From NCBI GenBank assembly GCA_963970005.1, contig CAXAMN010003536.1, positions 326,227 to 390,226 on the forward strand: a stretch of 64,000 nucleotides of DNA. The letters are read 5' to 3'. This DNA comes from Durusdinium trenchii (taxonomy: Eukaryota > Sar > Dinophyceae > Suessiales > Symbiodiniaceae). Shown piece by piece: positions 55,380 through 64,000 of the stretch. Within the stretch, counting starts at the first letter, position 1; every line of letters begins with the position of its first letter. The notes below the pieces were generated by a model. It saw only the letters and a program-made list of their open reading frames with translations. It ran no database searches and was not told the DNA's origin. Both the position numbers and the translations under genes were made by a program.

Positions 55380-58300
55380 CCCACGTTTTCGTGGTGTTAC
55401 GGTCAGAGAAGTGGTCAAGAAAGTAGTGTGGGCAAGAAAATGTCAGTTGACTATCAGTGGATATTCACCAATAGAGATAGCAACTGGAAGACGTCCACCA
55501 GATCTTTTTGACCTTGAGACCGCAAGCCCTGAGCAATTGTCAGCTAGTGCAGCCGCACAAGATCGTACAAATCTGGAACTACAACGTGTAGCTTTAAGAG
55601 CTCATCAAGAAGCACGACAAGCTCAGGACCTTCGAGCAGATCTTGCAAGAAGGACTATGCCAGGTGACGGTCCCTATTTCCAAGGAGAGAAGGTTTTTAT
55701 TTGGACTCAGGATTCATCAAAGTTCAAGGATAAAGGACGTTGGGTTCGTGCCACAGTACTTGGACAAGAAGGAGCTATGGTCCAAGCCAACACTGGTAAG
55801 GCAGTGGTACGTGTGAATCAGTCGAAGGTTAGACGTGATCACGATGAGTGGCATGATGTTTCCATACCGGCATTAGACGATGAGAATCCGGAGAATTTAC
55901 GTGAAGATCACGAACTGTATGTTGATGCCGAATTTGGAGAACAGTCCTTTTTCTTGTGTAATGATGATCATCCTGATGTTGTTGAGTTACTTCATGGAAA
56001 CAGTGGATTATCTTGGTTCCTTTCAAAGAATGGTGTTAGAGTTGCATCTCCTATGGATTTCAAGGCAGGATACAACTTTTCCACGTTGAAGGGTCAAGAT
56101 GCTATTTGGCAGCAACTAGAGAGATTGCAGCCCCACTGTGTAGTGATCAACAACCCTTCTCCCAAACAAAACAGAGCTTCGATTTGGTTGCTATGTTGCA
56201 ATGTGATTGAGTGGCAGTTGAGAAGGAAGAAACATGTGTTTGTGACTGTTCCCAAGGGAAACAAGTTTTGTCTGTTTTTGCAGAAGTTCATTTCTTCTTT
56301 GAAGAATCCGGTTTTTAACTTTGATGTGGATATGAATTGTTTTTGCTATTGTCCGAAGCGAATGAGTTACGTGACAGTCTTCCACTCCTATGCATCCTGC
56401 CAAGGATGGAAAGGTATTGGTGACTGTTCCTTCCAAGCTAAAACAGTGCAAGCCACCAGAAGCAACCAGTACTTTAAGGATGCTGACTGGAAGAAGTTTC
56501 CATTTTCATTTTTGGTTGAGATGAATCGTTTCCTTCCTTATGGTGAGACTTCTGATACACGTCAGAGTTTCCTTATTGAAGATCTTCTGGAGAATTTTGA
56601 TTCTGGAAGTTTGTGTGGAACAGCTCTTTTGTTAGAAAGAGAAGCTCATCAGTCAATTTTGTTGAATTCCGTAAGAACGGAAGAGACGACGGAGATTCCG
56701 GTTCCACTTCGACATATACTACCACAAAGGTTCGCTACTACTGAACTGATCAGAACCTTGAGGCAGGTCGATGCACTACCTCAGAGATCAGAGTTTGATG
56801 TGACAACATCCTCTGATTCTCGAATTGTGTCATTGATTCCAGGCCTGAAGGAGATTAGACGAAGAACCTTGCCACAGATGTATTTTGAGAGATGTAAGGT
56901 TTATCGTGGTACTTTTGGTAGAGTGCATCCTATCTTCAATTCTGAAGATGATGCAGTGTTGATTATGTGGAAGCCAGGAAAATACCATCAGGTGTTCTTT
57001 ATGTTTGTGTCACAACTGTCTCCTCATCATGAACAGTTTTTGATAGATCATTGGAGTATGATAGTTTTTGAGGCAGAGACGACAGGCGCTGTGAAGCGAG
57101 TTGTGACTCCTGATGAAGTAGCTCTAGAGGATCCAAGGGATCAACCTCCAGACTACGGACCACCGATGGATGATGATATGGCTTATGAGCCAAATCCAGT
57201 CTCGGGGGAACAGCAGTATTTTGATCCAGATGATGAAGATATGAATCCGCCTGGTGATGGACCGGGTGGCAACCCTGATGATCATCAGGGTGGACAACCT
57301 CCGGGACCACCTCCGACAGGTCCCGCAGCTGTTCCGAATCAGTTCGGAAATCCCGATGTTCCTTTGGAGCAACTCGGATATCCATCGAGTGACCCGGAAG
57401 AGGCAATGCCGGAGATTTCGAGCGAATCCCGTCCGCCAGATGATCCGGGTCAACCACCGATAGGTTTTCCGATTGATACGGATCCTATTCATCCGTTCGT
57501 TCCGTCGCCTGATTCGAATCCTCCGGAGCCAGAACCATATGTTCCGGAGAATCGTGAACGTCACAGTAAGCACATGAGGAAGCTTTCTGTGGACTCAACT
57601 GATGCTTTGCCAAAGGCCAAGGTGAAGTTTCAGGTTAAACGTTCTAAGGTTCAGTTGCCGGGACACGATGAACCTATTCCGGCACCTCCGAAGTCTGTTC
57701 CAAAAAGTTTCTTTCCTGGACATTCGGAGAACCCGACAGCATCAAGTTCGAATCAGCCACAAGCGGCCGACATTCCCGTGCCTCCGAGCACAGTCGAAGA
57801 TGATGATAATCAGACGACTGATTCAAATGAGACAGATTCAGAACCCATTTTTGATGAAGAAGATGTGAAAGGTTTTGAGAAGGATCCAGACAAGGATCTG
57901 GACGATGAGAAAAATCTTTTTGTTAGTTTGGATGATATGGATTTTTGTGTTATAGGTCCGAATCAAGCTCCTCCGAGTTTTAACTCATATGATCCGAAAG
58001 GCTTTTCGCAATTCTGCCAGTACCTTGCGAAGACCACGGCCAAGAAGACGCCGAAGGCAGAGAGTGTGATTACTCCGGAAGTGCTCCGGAAGTATGCGAA
58101 AGAGATCAAGCAAGCTAAACTAGAGGAGTTTCGCAGCTTCTTAGACTTTACTGCGATGAAGTATCGTGACCGAAGAAAGCACAAGATCGATAACTATGTT
58201 ACCGGTCGATGGGTCCTGACCATCAAAATTGACAAAGATGGTAATTTTAAGAAGTTTAAGGCCAGATGGGTCTGTCGAGGCTTCCAAGATGCCCAGAAAT

Positions 58301-59949
58301 GGGACCTCCAGACGGACTCGCCAACCGCGACCAGGTATGGTTTTCGCGTAGCATGTCAGCATGCAGCCTCTTCTTTTTGGGACCTGTTACACATCGACTT
58401 GAAAACTGCCTTTCTTCAGGGGGAGCTTTATGACCTCGAGCGACGCGTTATTCACGTTCAACTTCCGACCGACATCGGATTGCCACCGTATCTTGTCGGA
58501 TTGTGCACCCGTTCGGTGTACGGTTTGAGCGACGCGCCTCGTCGATGGTGGAATCGACTCGACAAGTTTTTGCACTCACTCGGATTAGTTCCGACTCGAG
58601 CCGATCGGTGTACGTACGTCTGCTACTCCGGATGTTTGAAGGTTCCTAAGGCTGTGAACTACTCGTCAGAGGAGATGCCAGCTGAACCGGAACCGGTCTC
58701 ATTCTACGTAGCAGGTGCGCCGCCGAACGAATTCCACGACACAGCGGAGGAAGTTCGTAGGTCCTTTCTCTGTGAAGAACGTCTGTTTTCGGTGTGTTAC
58801 GGAAATAGGTCGGAGAAGACGGAGATGCGTAAACAGCTTAAGGCAGAGGATGGAAAATGGACTCCTGTGATAGATCAGGAACTCCAGAATTTCCTTGACT
58901 CGGTAGAGCACAAGCCAGGTTGGCACAAATATGCAAATGGCCATGCTCAAGTCGCGTATCGCGCTAAAGCTCTTCGCACTCCCGAACCTACGTATTCGCG
59001 TTCACGTTTTTGTTTTCGGACTTCAATAGTTAAGCGTAAGGGTGTTTGGTGGCTTCTCGAGACAAACAAGGATATCAGAAACGAGAAGAATACAGTGACG
59101 TTAGAGGAAGAAGCTGAAACGCTTGTCAGTCTTTTTCTTCCTGCTGAACATACGTATACTGTGACACAAACGCCTCAGCTTACACCTGAAGTTGTGGAAG
59201 AGTTGCTTGAGCATTTTATGGACCCTGTGCATGGAAGTAATTCTAAGAATAGGTCACCAATTGGTATGTGTTGTTTACATGTTGATGATCTTTTTGTGAC
59301 AAGTAATGATATCTTTTTGAAACAGTTCAAAGAGATTGTGAAATCACAGTTTAAGATTGGACATGAAGACACTAATGACCTGATGTTTACTGGACAACGT
59401 GTTGCTTGGAAGATGCAAGAGAAGACCAAGAAGAAGGAGTATATCTCAGTAGAGCAATCCCTTTGTGTTCAAGAATTGACTGAGATTATCATTCCAAAAG
59501 GTTTGAAGGATGAGGACAAGTGTGACAAAGACATGCGCGCAGCCTTCAGATCCCTTCTTGGCAGTATAAACTGGTTACAATCCAGAACACAATTCCGAGC
59601 ATACTACCAATTCTCAAGGTCAGCATCAGCATCAGCAGGACCTACAATAGGTGATTGCAAGGCCCTGAACAAGCTGTGCAAACAAATCGTGACTGACCCT
59701 GTGGAGTTACGGTTTTGGCCACTTGAAGGTAGTCCCCGTTTAATTGCTATGCCAGACGCCGCATTCAGGAACAACAGTGACAAATCCTCTCAACGTGCTA
59801 TGGTTATTTTTATGGGTGAGCGAAGGAAGGCAAAACAGAAGAACACTAAAGGCTCACTTATCTTCTTTGATCAAGAGAACAACCCTGTCAACAACTGTTG
59901 CAGAGTTGTATGCATTCATGAAGTGTTATGGCACTTGCCAAATGCTTAG
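55240..59949 (+). CDS. Integrase C-terminus, linker and reverse transcriptase (copia)
   Basis: The frame begins within integrase (NRAETAVRLFKRMWHVMKVD) and continues through its C-terminal beta region (YFQGEKVFIWTQDSSKFKDK). A long unusual middle (about residues 290-560) and an acidic, Pro-rich linker (about 625-900, PPDYGPPMDDDMAYEP) precede RT. RT starts near residue 980 (DNYVTGRWVLTIKIDKDGNF), motif A is IDLKTAFLQGE (D1053), then TRSVYGLSDAPRRWW, and motif C is HVDD (1347-1350, genomic 59278-59289). The motif is HVDD rather than YVDD. RNase H begins near residue 1502 (RLIAMPDAAFRNN) and the frame is lost near 59880. RT copies the RNA. The core motifs are intact. Confidence 0.8.
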   Translation: MLLLNTTGFNGIQQCPCGPRTPWPNRAETAVRLFKRMWHVMKVDLDDPRFRGVTVREVVKKVVWARKCQLTISGYSPIEIATGRRPPDLFDLETASPEQLSASAAAQDRTNLELQRVALRAHQEARQAQDLRADLARRTMPGDGPYFQGEKVFIWTQDSSKFKDKGRWVRATVLGQEGAMVQANTGKAVVRVNQSKVRRDHDEWHDVSIPALDDENPENLREDHELYVDAEFGEQSFFLCNDDHPDVVELLHGNSGLSWFLSKNGVRVASPMDFKAGYNFSTLKGQDAIWQQLERLQPHCVVINNPSPKQNRASIWLLCCNVIEWQLRRKKHVFVTVPKGNKFCLFLQKFISSLKNPVFNFDVDMNCFCYCPKRMSYVTVFHSYASCQGWKGIGDCSFQAKTVQATRSNQYFKDADWKKFPFSFLVEMNRFLPYGETSDTRQSFLIEDLLENFDSGSLCGTALLLEREAHQSILLNSVRTEETTEIPVPLRHILPQRFATTELIRTLRQVDALPQRSEFDVTTSSDSRIVSLIPGLKEIRRRTLPQMYFERCKVYRGTFGRVHPIFNSEDDAVLIMWKPGKYHQVFFMFVSQLSPHHEQFLIDHWSMIVFEAETTGAVKRVVTPDEVALEDPRDQPPDYGPPMDDDMAYEPNPVSGEQQYFDPDDEDMNPPGDGPGGNPDDHQGGQPPGPPPTGPAAVPNQFGNPDVPLEQLGYPSSDPEEAMPEISSESRPPDDPGQPPIGFPIDTDPIHPFVPSPDSNPPEPEPYVPENRERHSKHMRKLSVDSTDALPKAKVKFQVKRSKVQLPGHDEPIPAPPKSVPKSFFPGHSENPTASSSNQPQAADIPVPPSTVEDDDNQTTDSNETDSEPIFDEEDVKGFEKDPDKDLDDEKNLFVSLDDMDFCVIGPNQAPPSFNSYDPKGFSQFCQYLAKTTAKKTPKAESVITPEVLRKYAKEIKQAKLEEFRSFLDFTAMKYRDRRKHKIDNYVTGRWVLTIKIDKDGNFKKFKARWVCRGFQDAQKWDLQTDSPTATRYGFRVACQHAASSFWDLLHIDLKTAFLQGELYDLERRVIHVQLPTDIGLPPYLVGLCTRSVYGLSDAPRRWWNRLDKFLHSLGLVPTRADRCTYVCYSGCLKVPKAVNYSSEEMPAEPEPVSFYVAGAPPNEFHDTAEEVRRSFLCEERLFSVCYGNRSEKTEMRKQLKAEDGKWTPVIDQELQNFLDSVEHKPGWHKYANGHAQVAYRAKALRTPEPTYSRSRFCFRTSIVKRKGVWWLLETNKDIRNEKNTVTLEEEAETLVSLFLPAEHTYTVTQTPQLTPEVVEELLEHFMDPVHGSNSKNRSPIGMCCLHVDDLFVTSNDIFLKQFKEIVKSQFKIGHEDTNDLMFTGQRVAWKMQEKTKKKEYISVEQSLCVQELTEIIIPKGLKDEDKCDKDMRAAFRSLLGSINWLQSRTQFRAYYQFSRSASASAGPTIGDCKALNKLCKQIVTDPVELRFWPLEGSPRLIAMPDAAFRNNSDKSSQRAMVIFMGERRKAKQKNTKGSLIFFDQENNPVNNCCRVVCIHEVLWHLPNA

Positions 59950-60349
59950 AGGCTTGATCAAGGACATTACAGGTGACTCTACTGACATTCACATGCGCAC
60001 TGATGCCAACAATCTTGTGACTACAGCTAGTACTACTCATGTTCCTGAGCAACAGGAGACTATTCATATGATCCAAATGCTTAGGAAGGAAGCATGCTCT
60101 GGTGCAATTGCTGACTTGTCACATATACGCACTCAGTGGTGTCTTGCTGACTGTCTTACTAAGAAGTCTGCTAGTCCTCAAGCTTTGATAGATGCAGTAC
60201 GCAGTGGTTGCTTAAAGGAAGTTGATGCGCATCCACCTTTTAGATCTCTTATTGAACACAAGGCATATTTGCGTGGATGGATTCCTACAGTATGCACACA
60301 TGTTGACTTTTCACATGATGTGTTTTATTTTGGAGATTCTTTGCACTGA
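59744..60349 (+). CDS. RNase H C-terminal part (copia)
   Basis: From about 59880 this frame continues the RNase H: LSTTVAELYAFMKCYGTCQM with the catalytic Glu, IHMRTDANNLVTTASTTHVP with an Asp, and LRKEACSGAIADLSHIRTQW CLADCLTKKSAS, the usual end of copia RNase H. It ends at TGA at 60349. The first part before 59880 is out of frame. RNase H removes the RNA strand during cDNA synthesis. Confidence 0.75.
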   Translation: MLCQTPHSGTTVTNPLNVLWLFLWVSEGRQNRRTLKAHLSSLIKRTTLSTTVAELYAFMKCYGTCQMLRGLIKDITGDSTDIHMRTDANNLVTTASTTHVPEQQETIHMIQMLRKEACSGAIADLSHIRTQWCLADCLTKKSASPQALIDAVRSGCLKEVDAHPPFRSLIEHKAYLRGWIPTVCTHVDFSHDVFYFGDSLH

Positions 60350-60551
60350 GAGTGAGAGGAGAGAATTCAATGCATGCAGTTTTGTTTTGGAGACATTTGA
60401 ATCTCTTTCATGAATTTGTGCCTGCGGCTCAAATTAGCTTGGCAAGATCAGCACTTTTCTTTCGAAGACTATTGCCTTGCATCATCAACTGCTTGTCATT
60501 TCTTAGACTCAGGACGCCGGCCTCTGACCGGTGTACTTTGTGTCAACAGAG

Positions 60552-62969
60552 ATGGCCAGTCAGGGAGCGTCCAGCAGAGGTCCGCTCAATCTCCTTGAGT
60601 ATGCTCAAAACTGGTCGCGCAAGGTTCCCTGGGGAAAATCTGAGAACTGGGCAAATCGTTTGAGGCGCCCACGCACGCTGGTTGAGTTCCAAAAGAACTC
60701 AGAGCAGGATGAGCTGATCATAGCTGACATTCTAGCAATGTGTTTGACACCTGGGAACCGTGATAGTTTCGATTTTCGAGTACGATGGTTCTCAGAGATT
60801 GCCAGATACGCTCTTGGCTATGTCACCCAAGATGAAGAGGATGAATATGAGAGAAGAAGACAGTTCGTGGCAACAAGAGTCTCGTGGAGGCACAACGAAT
60901 ATGGAAGGATCAGCACGGGGCTCAACTATATGCTACGACATGATCGTTCTCTCGACAGATTGATGGACAATAGGGCGATGATCGAGCTTATGCCTCTGAT
61001 TACAGAGGGAACTGCTCGTATGCCAGAACCCTTCACGATTCATCCTTCTGCATTCTTTGCTATATTGCATAGCGATGAGAAGCAAGGATTTCATTTGGCG
61101 ATTCGCTTGGACAAGAATGTTTGGCGCAACACAGGCAATCAATACGATATGCCCTTCTCCATGCGTTTGGGAGTGAACCAAGGGCATACAGGACTCTCAT
61201 ATAACATCAGTCCAGAGAAGTTGAATCATAGATTGACTTCTATTGAGGCTAGATGTTTGGGACATGTTTTTCATGTTACCAAGAAGGAGAACTGGGCCAG
61301 CATTGAAAGGTATGGTTTGATGAGAGATCCACAAAGTGGGAATAGAAGGAATAGAGGTGAAGGAAGAGATTATGTTCATTTTATGTACAGCAATCCACAA
61401 ACTTTGCCTTACATTCCTTTAGGTCCAGGTACAGTGGTTCCAAGGAACTATGGCCAGCCTTTGTATGTGAAGCTTAATGTGATTAGTTGGCTTCAAGCTG
61501 GACGTCCTCTGTATTTCAGCAACAATGGAGTGGTGCTTGCACATTTTGATGTAGAGCCCACATATTTGGACATTAGTGGAGATGAACCACGACCACAAGA
61601 TGCTCCAGAGCCAGCTAAGGAGCTGACTATCACTTTGTCCACAGAGGAGATGGTAGAGAAGGTCAACAGGGAGAAGAAGCAACAAGAAACTTTGCGATCC
61701 TTGTTCAAAAGACTCTCACAGGACACGGCATTTGCATTGGAAACTATCAGAAGGATTGATGCAAATGAGTCTGGGGTGGAACAAATCAGAAGGCATATGT
61801 CTCTTTGGTTAGATGAGCTGACCTACAATGGCATTGCGAGATTTGTCAGCTCTAACAATGATCCTACACGTGAGTACAATCGTTCACGATTGAGGTCACG
61901 TCAGGTGATGCCTGAAGGCCACTATCAACCTGGATGGTCTTTAATTCCACCTAAAGAGATTGATGATCGTGATCCTTGGAGTATCTTAGGCTATAGTGCT
62001 CCAACGTTGATTGTCAATGGAGATGGTGCTACCTCGAGATCTTTGTTTATGGTACACCCATTAGTTCTGAGCAAGGATCAGCAGAATCTGGTGAAGGCTG
62101 ATGAGGAAGTGATTCGTTTTGACCACCTATGGAGAGACATCACTTCAAGGAGATCAACAGCAAGGACTTCTGGAGAACCTCAACAGGATGAAGAAGATGA
62201 CTCTGCTCATGTTGCTGAGCGTGAGATGACATGGTTCATTCAGAATGTCAACAACCTGATTCTCAACCCATGGATGGTATATGACATTGGCATGGTATCA
62301 CTCCATGATCGCCGAGGAACACGTGTACTCCAGAGCACTGGAGAAGACGTGATTCTGGTACGAGATTGGGACAGGTTGACAAGACACCAGAGAGAATATT
62401 TTTGTAGAAGGTACAAGTTGCTACGTCCAAATATTTATGGAACAGAGGATGACCCCAAGACGTACGCACCGAGTTTTGAACCTGGAATTTGTCAGTGGAT
62501 GGAGTTGGCACAAACTGGATATCAACAGTTTTTCTTCATCCGTGCTTGGGAGAATGGACGCCGCTGGGCTGAAATTCTGACAGACCATGGTATTCAATCT
62601 GTAGAACTTTCAAGTTTCTTGGATATGTGCAGAGATCCCAAATTGCTGGGTTGGAACTTTGGTATTCCAGAACCTCAGTGGGATAGTTTTGGCAACACAG
62701 TGGAGGAAGCATTTAACACTCCTTTATTTGCCAAATTGCACTATCGCTTCAAGCAGGAGGAAGAGATTGGTCGTGTCATGCACCTTTTGTCTGAACTTGT
62801 TTGTGACTTTTTCATCAAGGTGCTTCCCAAGTGGGTTCTTGACCATTCGATCTTGTGGGAAGAGTTTATGATTTTGGATCCAATCACAAATCTCCCTGTT
62901 TACAAGGCTTCAGAGGATGCCTTATATGCAGAACAGGATCCAGAGAAGTATCATAAGCATTTGCTATGA
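60552..62969 (+). CDS. Tpt1/KptA-like RNA 2'-phosphotransferase domain fused to unknown C-terminus (retroelement ORF3)
   Basis: An ATG at 60552, 203 bases after pol, opens 805 codons with no break. Residues about 124-345 match the Tpt1/KptA fold in order: LNYMLRHD (R129-H130, as in the LSxxLRH start), MRLGVNQGHTG (QGHT at 210-213), HVFHVTKKENWASIERYGLM (the LYHGT...I...GL block), RDYVHF (272-277), VPRNYGQPLYVKLNV with R298, and SNNGVVL (323-329) then EPTYLD. Tpt1 uses NAD to remove the 2'-phosphate left by tRNA ligation, making ADP-ribose 1'',2''-cyclic phosphate. Of the Arg-His-Arg-Arg set, the Arg that normally precedes QGH by three (RAxQGH) is displaced: here the residue is Gly and R205 lies five before. 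The remaining 460 residues are helical with no family I know. The ORF stands where env would be and is the longest unbroken ORF in the window. Confidence 0.7.
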   Translation: MASQGASSRGPLNLLEYAQNWSRKVPWGKSENWANRLRRPRTLVEFQKNSEQDELIIADILAMCLTPGNRDSFDFRVRWFSEIARYALGYVTQDEEDEYERRRQFVATRVSWRHNEYGRISTGLNYMLRHDRSLDRLMDNRAMIELMPLITEGTARMPEPFTIHPSAFFAILHSDEKQGFHLAIRLDKNVWRNTGNQYDMPFSMRLGVNQGHTGLSYNISPEKLNHRLTSIEARCLGHVFHVTKKENWASIERYGLMRDPQSGNRRNRGEGRDYVHFMYSNPQTLPYIPLGPGTVVPRNYGQPLYVKLNVISWLQAGRPLYFSNNGVVLAHFDVEPTYLDISGDEPRPQDAPEPAKELTITLSTEEMVEKVNREKKQQETLRSLFKRLSQDTAFALETIRRIDANESGVEQIRRHMSLWLDELTYNGIARFVSSNNDPTREYNRSRLRSRQVMPEGHYQPGWSLIPPKEIDDRDPWSILGYSAPTLIVNGDGATSRSLFMVHPLVLSKDQQNLVKADEEVIRFDHLWRDITSRRSTARTSGEPQQDEEDDSAHVAEREMTWFIQNVNNLILNPWMVYDIGMVSLHDRRGTRVLQSTGEDVILVRDWDRLTRHQREYFCRRYKLLRPNIYGTEDDPKTYAPSFEPGICQWMELAQTGYQQFFFIRAWENGRRWAEILTDHGIQSVELSSFLDMCRDPKLLGWNFGIPEPQWDSFGNTVEEAFNTPLFAKLHYRFKQEEEIGRVMHLLSELVCDFFIKVLPKWVLDHSILWEEFMILDPITNLPVYKASEDALYAEQDPEKYHKHLL

Positions 62970-63038
62970 ACTTCAAGAAATTCCGTTTTTCTGCAAGAGT
63001 TGTGTGGTATTTGATTGACCGTGACAGGAATCGTTTAG

Positions 63039-64000
63039 AGTTTTCTTCACAACTCCAACAGCAGATTTGTGCAACATGCATGCTATCAACTTCGTGAATA
63101 TGTTCAGGCGCGTGTTGCAGTTTCTGATCCCTTGTATGAGATGATCAAGAAGGAAGAGTTTGAACGCCAATACAATTCCAAGTTTTTGGAGGCGATTTCT
63201 TGCTCTCGTGTTGTAGTTGAGCCTGTAAGTTCAGGGACGTATGAGTCATCATCGAAGCTGAACTTAAAGGTACTACAAAACATTCTGAAGGGTGTCTACA
63301 AGATCCAGAAGAATGAGGAGCGTGCCAGAAAACGTGATGAAGAAGAAGAACAGGCAGCTCAAAACATCTCAAACTTGCTGGCAGATGATATGGAGCTTGA
63401 TTTTGATGATGACAACGTGCCAGTATGGAGCTCCATTGTCAACAAGTATAGAGAAGGTGATCAGGCATTGCGGGGAGAAGCAGTGAAGATTACTCATCTT
63501 TACAAAGATAAAAAGGACAATGAGAAGGCAACTGAGTTTTTCAGTTCAGATAGGACAGATTTTTATGAGACCTCAGATTCTCTTCCAAGAGCCAAGGAGG
63601 AAGATTTTATAGAAGACTTGCTCACCAAGGATGTTGCAAAACAAGCTTTTGAGGCAGGTGAAGAAGTTCCTCCGTACACAAGAGTCTCCACTATTGCTGG
63701 TGGAGTCTATACTGGTAGTACGGTACTTGTGGAAGATGAAGATATGGAAGAGGAAGTCCCTGAAGAAGATCCTGCAGTTGAACTCGAGAAAGATGAAGAA
63801 ATGTTTGATGAGAATGCAGGTGCTTTTCCTTCAGAGGGACTAAAGATGGAAGTGGAGCAGGAGGAAGGCAAGGATGAGTCAGCACCACACTTTCTGTCAA
63901 GAGAGATAGGTGAGGACTCAGCTGCATCGCACTTACCATCAGGTGAGATGGACGCTAACCTTGATGATACTCCATGTCTGCCGAAATCTAAGAGAAGCCG
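63039..64000 (+). CDS. Acidic ORF downstream of the Tpt1-like ORF, runs off the window
   Basis: The frame is open from 63039 to the end of the window, the same phase as ORF3. It reads QHACYQLREYVQARVAVSDP and YEMIKKEEFERQYNSKFLEA, then a coiled-coil-like KIQKNEERARKRDEEEEQAA, ADDMELDFDDDNVPVWSSIV, a basic-acidic region and an acidic tail. The first ATG is at 63141. Between ORF3's stop (62969) and 63075 the path NFKKFRFSARVVWYLIDRDR lies in a different frame that starts at an ATG overlapping the ORF3 stop (ATGA). So two compensating frame changes or a splice could join it to ORF3. I do not recognise the family. Confidence 0.4.

Larger units (their letters stand above)
51640..64000 (+). mobile_element. 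Ty1/copia retroelement with an extra Tpt1-like ORF
   Basis: Order on the plus strand: LTR TATA box (51644), primer-binding site (51701), gag (51778-), protease (about 53552), integrase (about 54830-55600), copia-type reverse transcriptase (about 58190-59300), RNase H (to 60349), then ORF3 with a Tpt1/KptA-like domain (60552-62969) and a further acidic ORF running off the window. The integrase-before-RT order and the RVT_2-type RT place it in Ty1/copia. The 5' LTR start and the 3' LTR are not identified. Four frame changes split gag-pol. All four have the same sign (+1), which fits one-base insertions, sequencing errors, or less likely frameshift sites. Confidence 0.85.

Overview
The window is eukaryotic nuclear DNA, most likely from a dinoflagellate (Symbiodiniaceae-like). 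The reasons are: coding sequence broken into many short exon-like segments that all run in one direction between 9 and 23 kb; the kinds of retroelement present; a 15-base match to the dinoflagellate trans-spliced leader at 40625-40639; plant-type CCCTAAA telomere-like repeats; abundant satellites; and an assembly gap (ten Ns at 6662-6671). No rRNA, tRNA, CRISPR or bacterial operon is visible. Family matches come from reading motifs, not from a database search.

Layout. 0-3.2 kb is satellite DNA, ending in a 1-kb array with a 12-bp unit. 3.2-6.7 kb holds nothing recognisable. 6.7-9.0 kb (minus) is a decayed reverse transcriptase/RNase H module of a tyrosine-recombinase (DIRS-like) retroelement. 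9.9-23.3 kb (plus) holds exon-like segments of about five intron-rich genes, including a divergent C5-methyltransferase-like gene (13.8-15.2 kb) and a gene with Lys/Ala and Pro repeats (16.4-20.2 kb). 23.67-33.39 kb is bounded by diverged inverted repeats that share sequence blocks in the same order. Inside it are two large hairpins, a telomere-like satellite, dispersed CTCTCAAAA motifs and two small ORFs. 33.3-34.8 kb (minus) encodes a C5-cytosine-methyltransferase-like domain followed by a DUF4326-like domain. 35-36 kb is repeat-rich. 36.0-36.6 kb (plus) is a gag-like fragment. 36.7-40.6 kb (minus) is the 5' half of a retroelement: relict spliced leader, a Cys-rich zinc-binding ORF1, then an ORF2 with tyrosine recombinase, CCCH zinc finger and a dual-specificity-phosphatase-like CX5R domain. 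40.7-51 kb is mostly non-coding with several satellites, including a 32-bp perfect palindrome repeated at 50 kb.

51.6 kb to the window end (plus) is a Ty1/copia element: LTR TATA box, primer-binding site, gag, protease, integrase, reverse transcriptase and RNase H. Downstream of pol it carries an unusual 805-codon ORF whose N-terminal part matches the Tpt1/KptA NAD-dependent RNA 2'-phosphotransferase fold, followed by an acidic ORF that runs off the window.

The main point of interest is that two unrelated retroelement types in one locus carry host-type enzyme domains: a Tpt1-like domain in the copia element, and methyltransferase, DUF4326 and phosphatase domains in the tyrosine-recombinase elements. 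Nearly all retroelement ORFs here are interrupted by frameshifts or stops, so this copy is probably not active as assembled. The domain architectures are the valuable observation.
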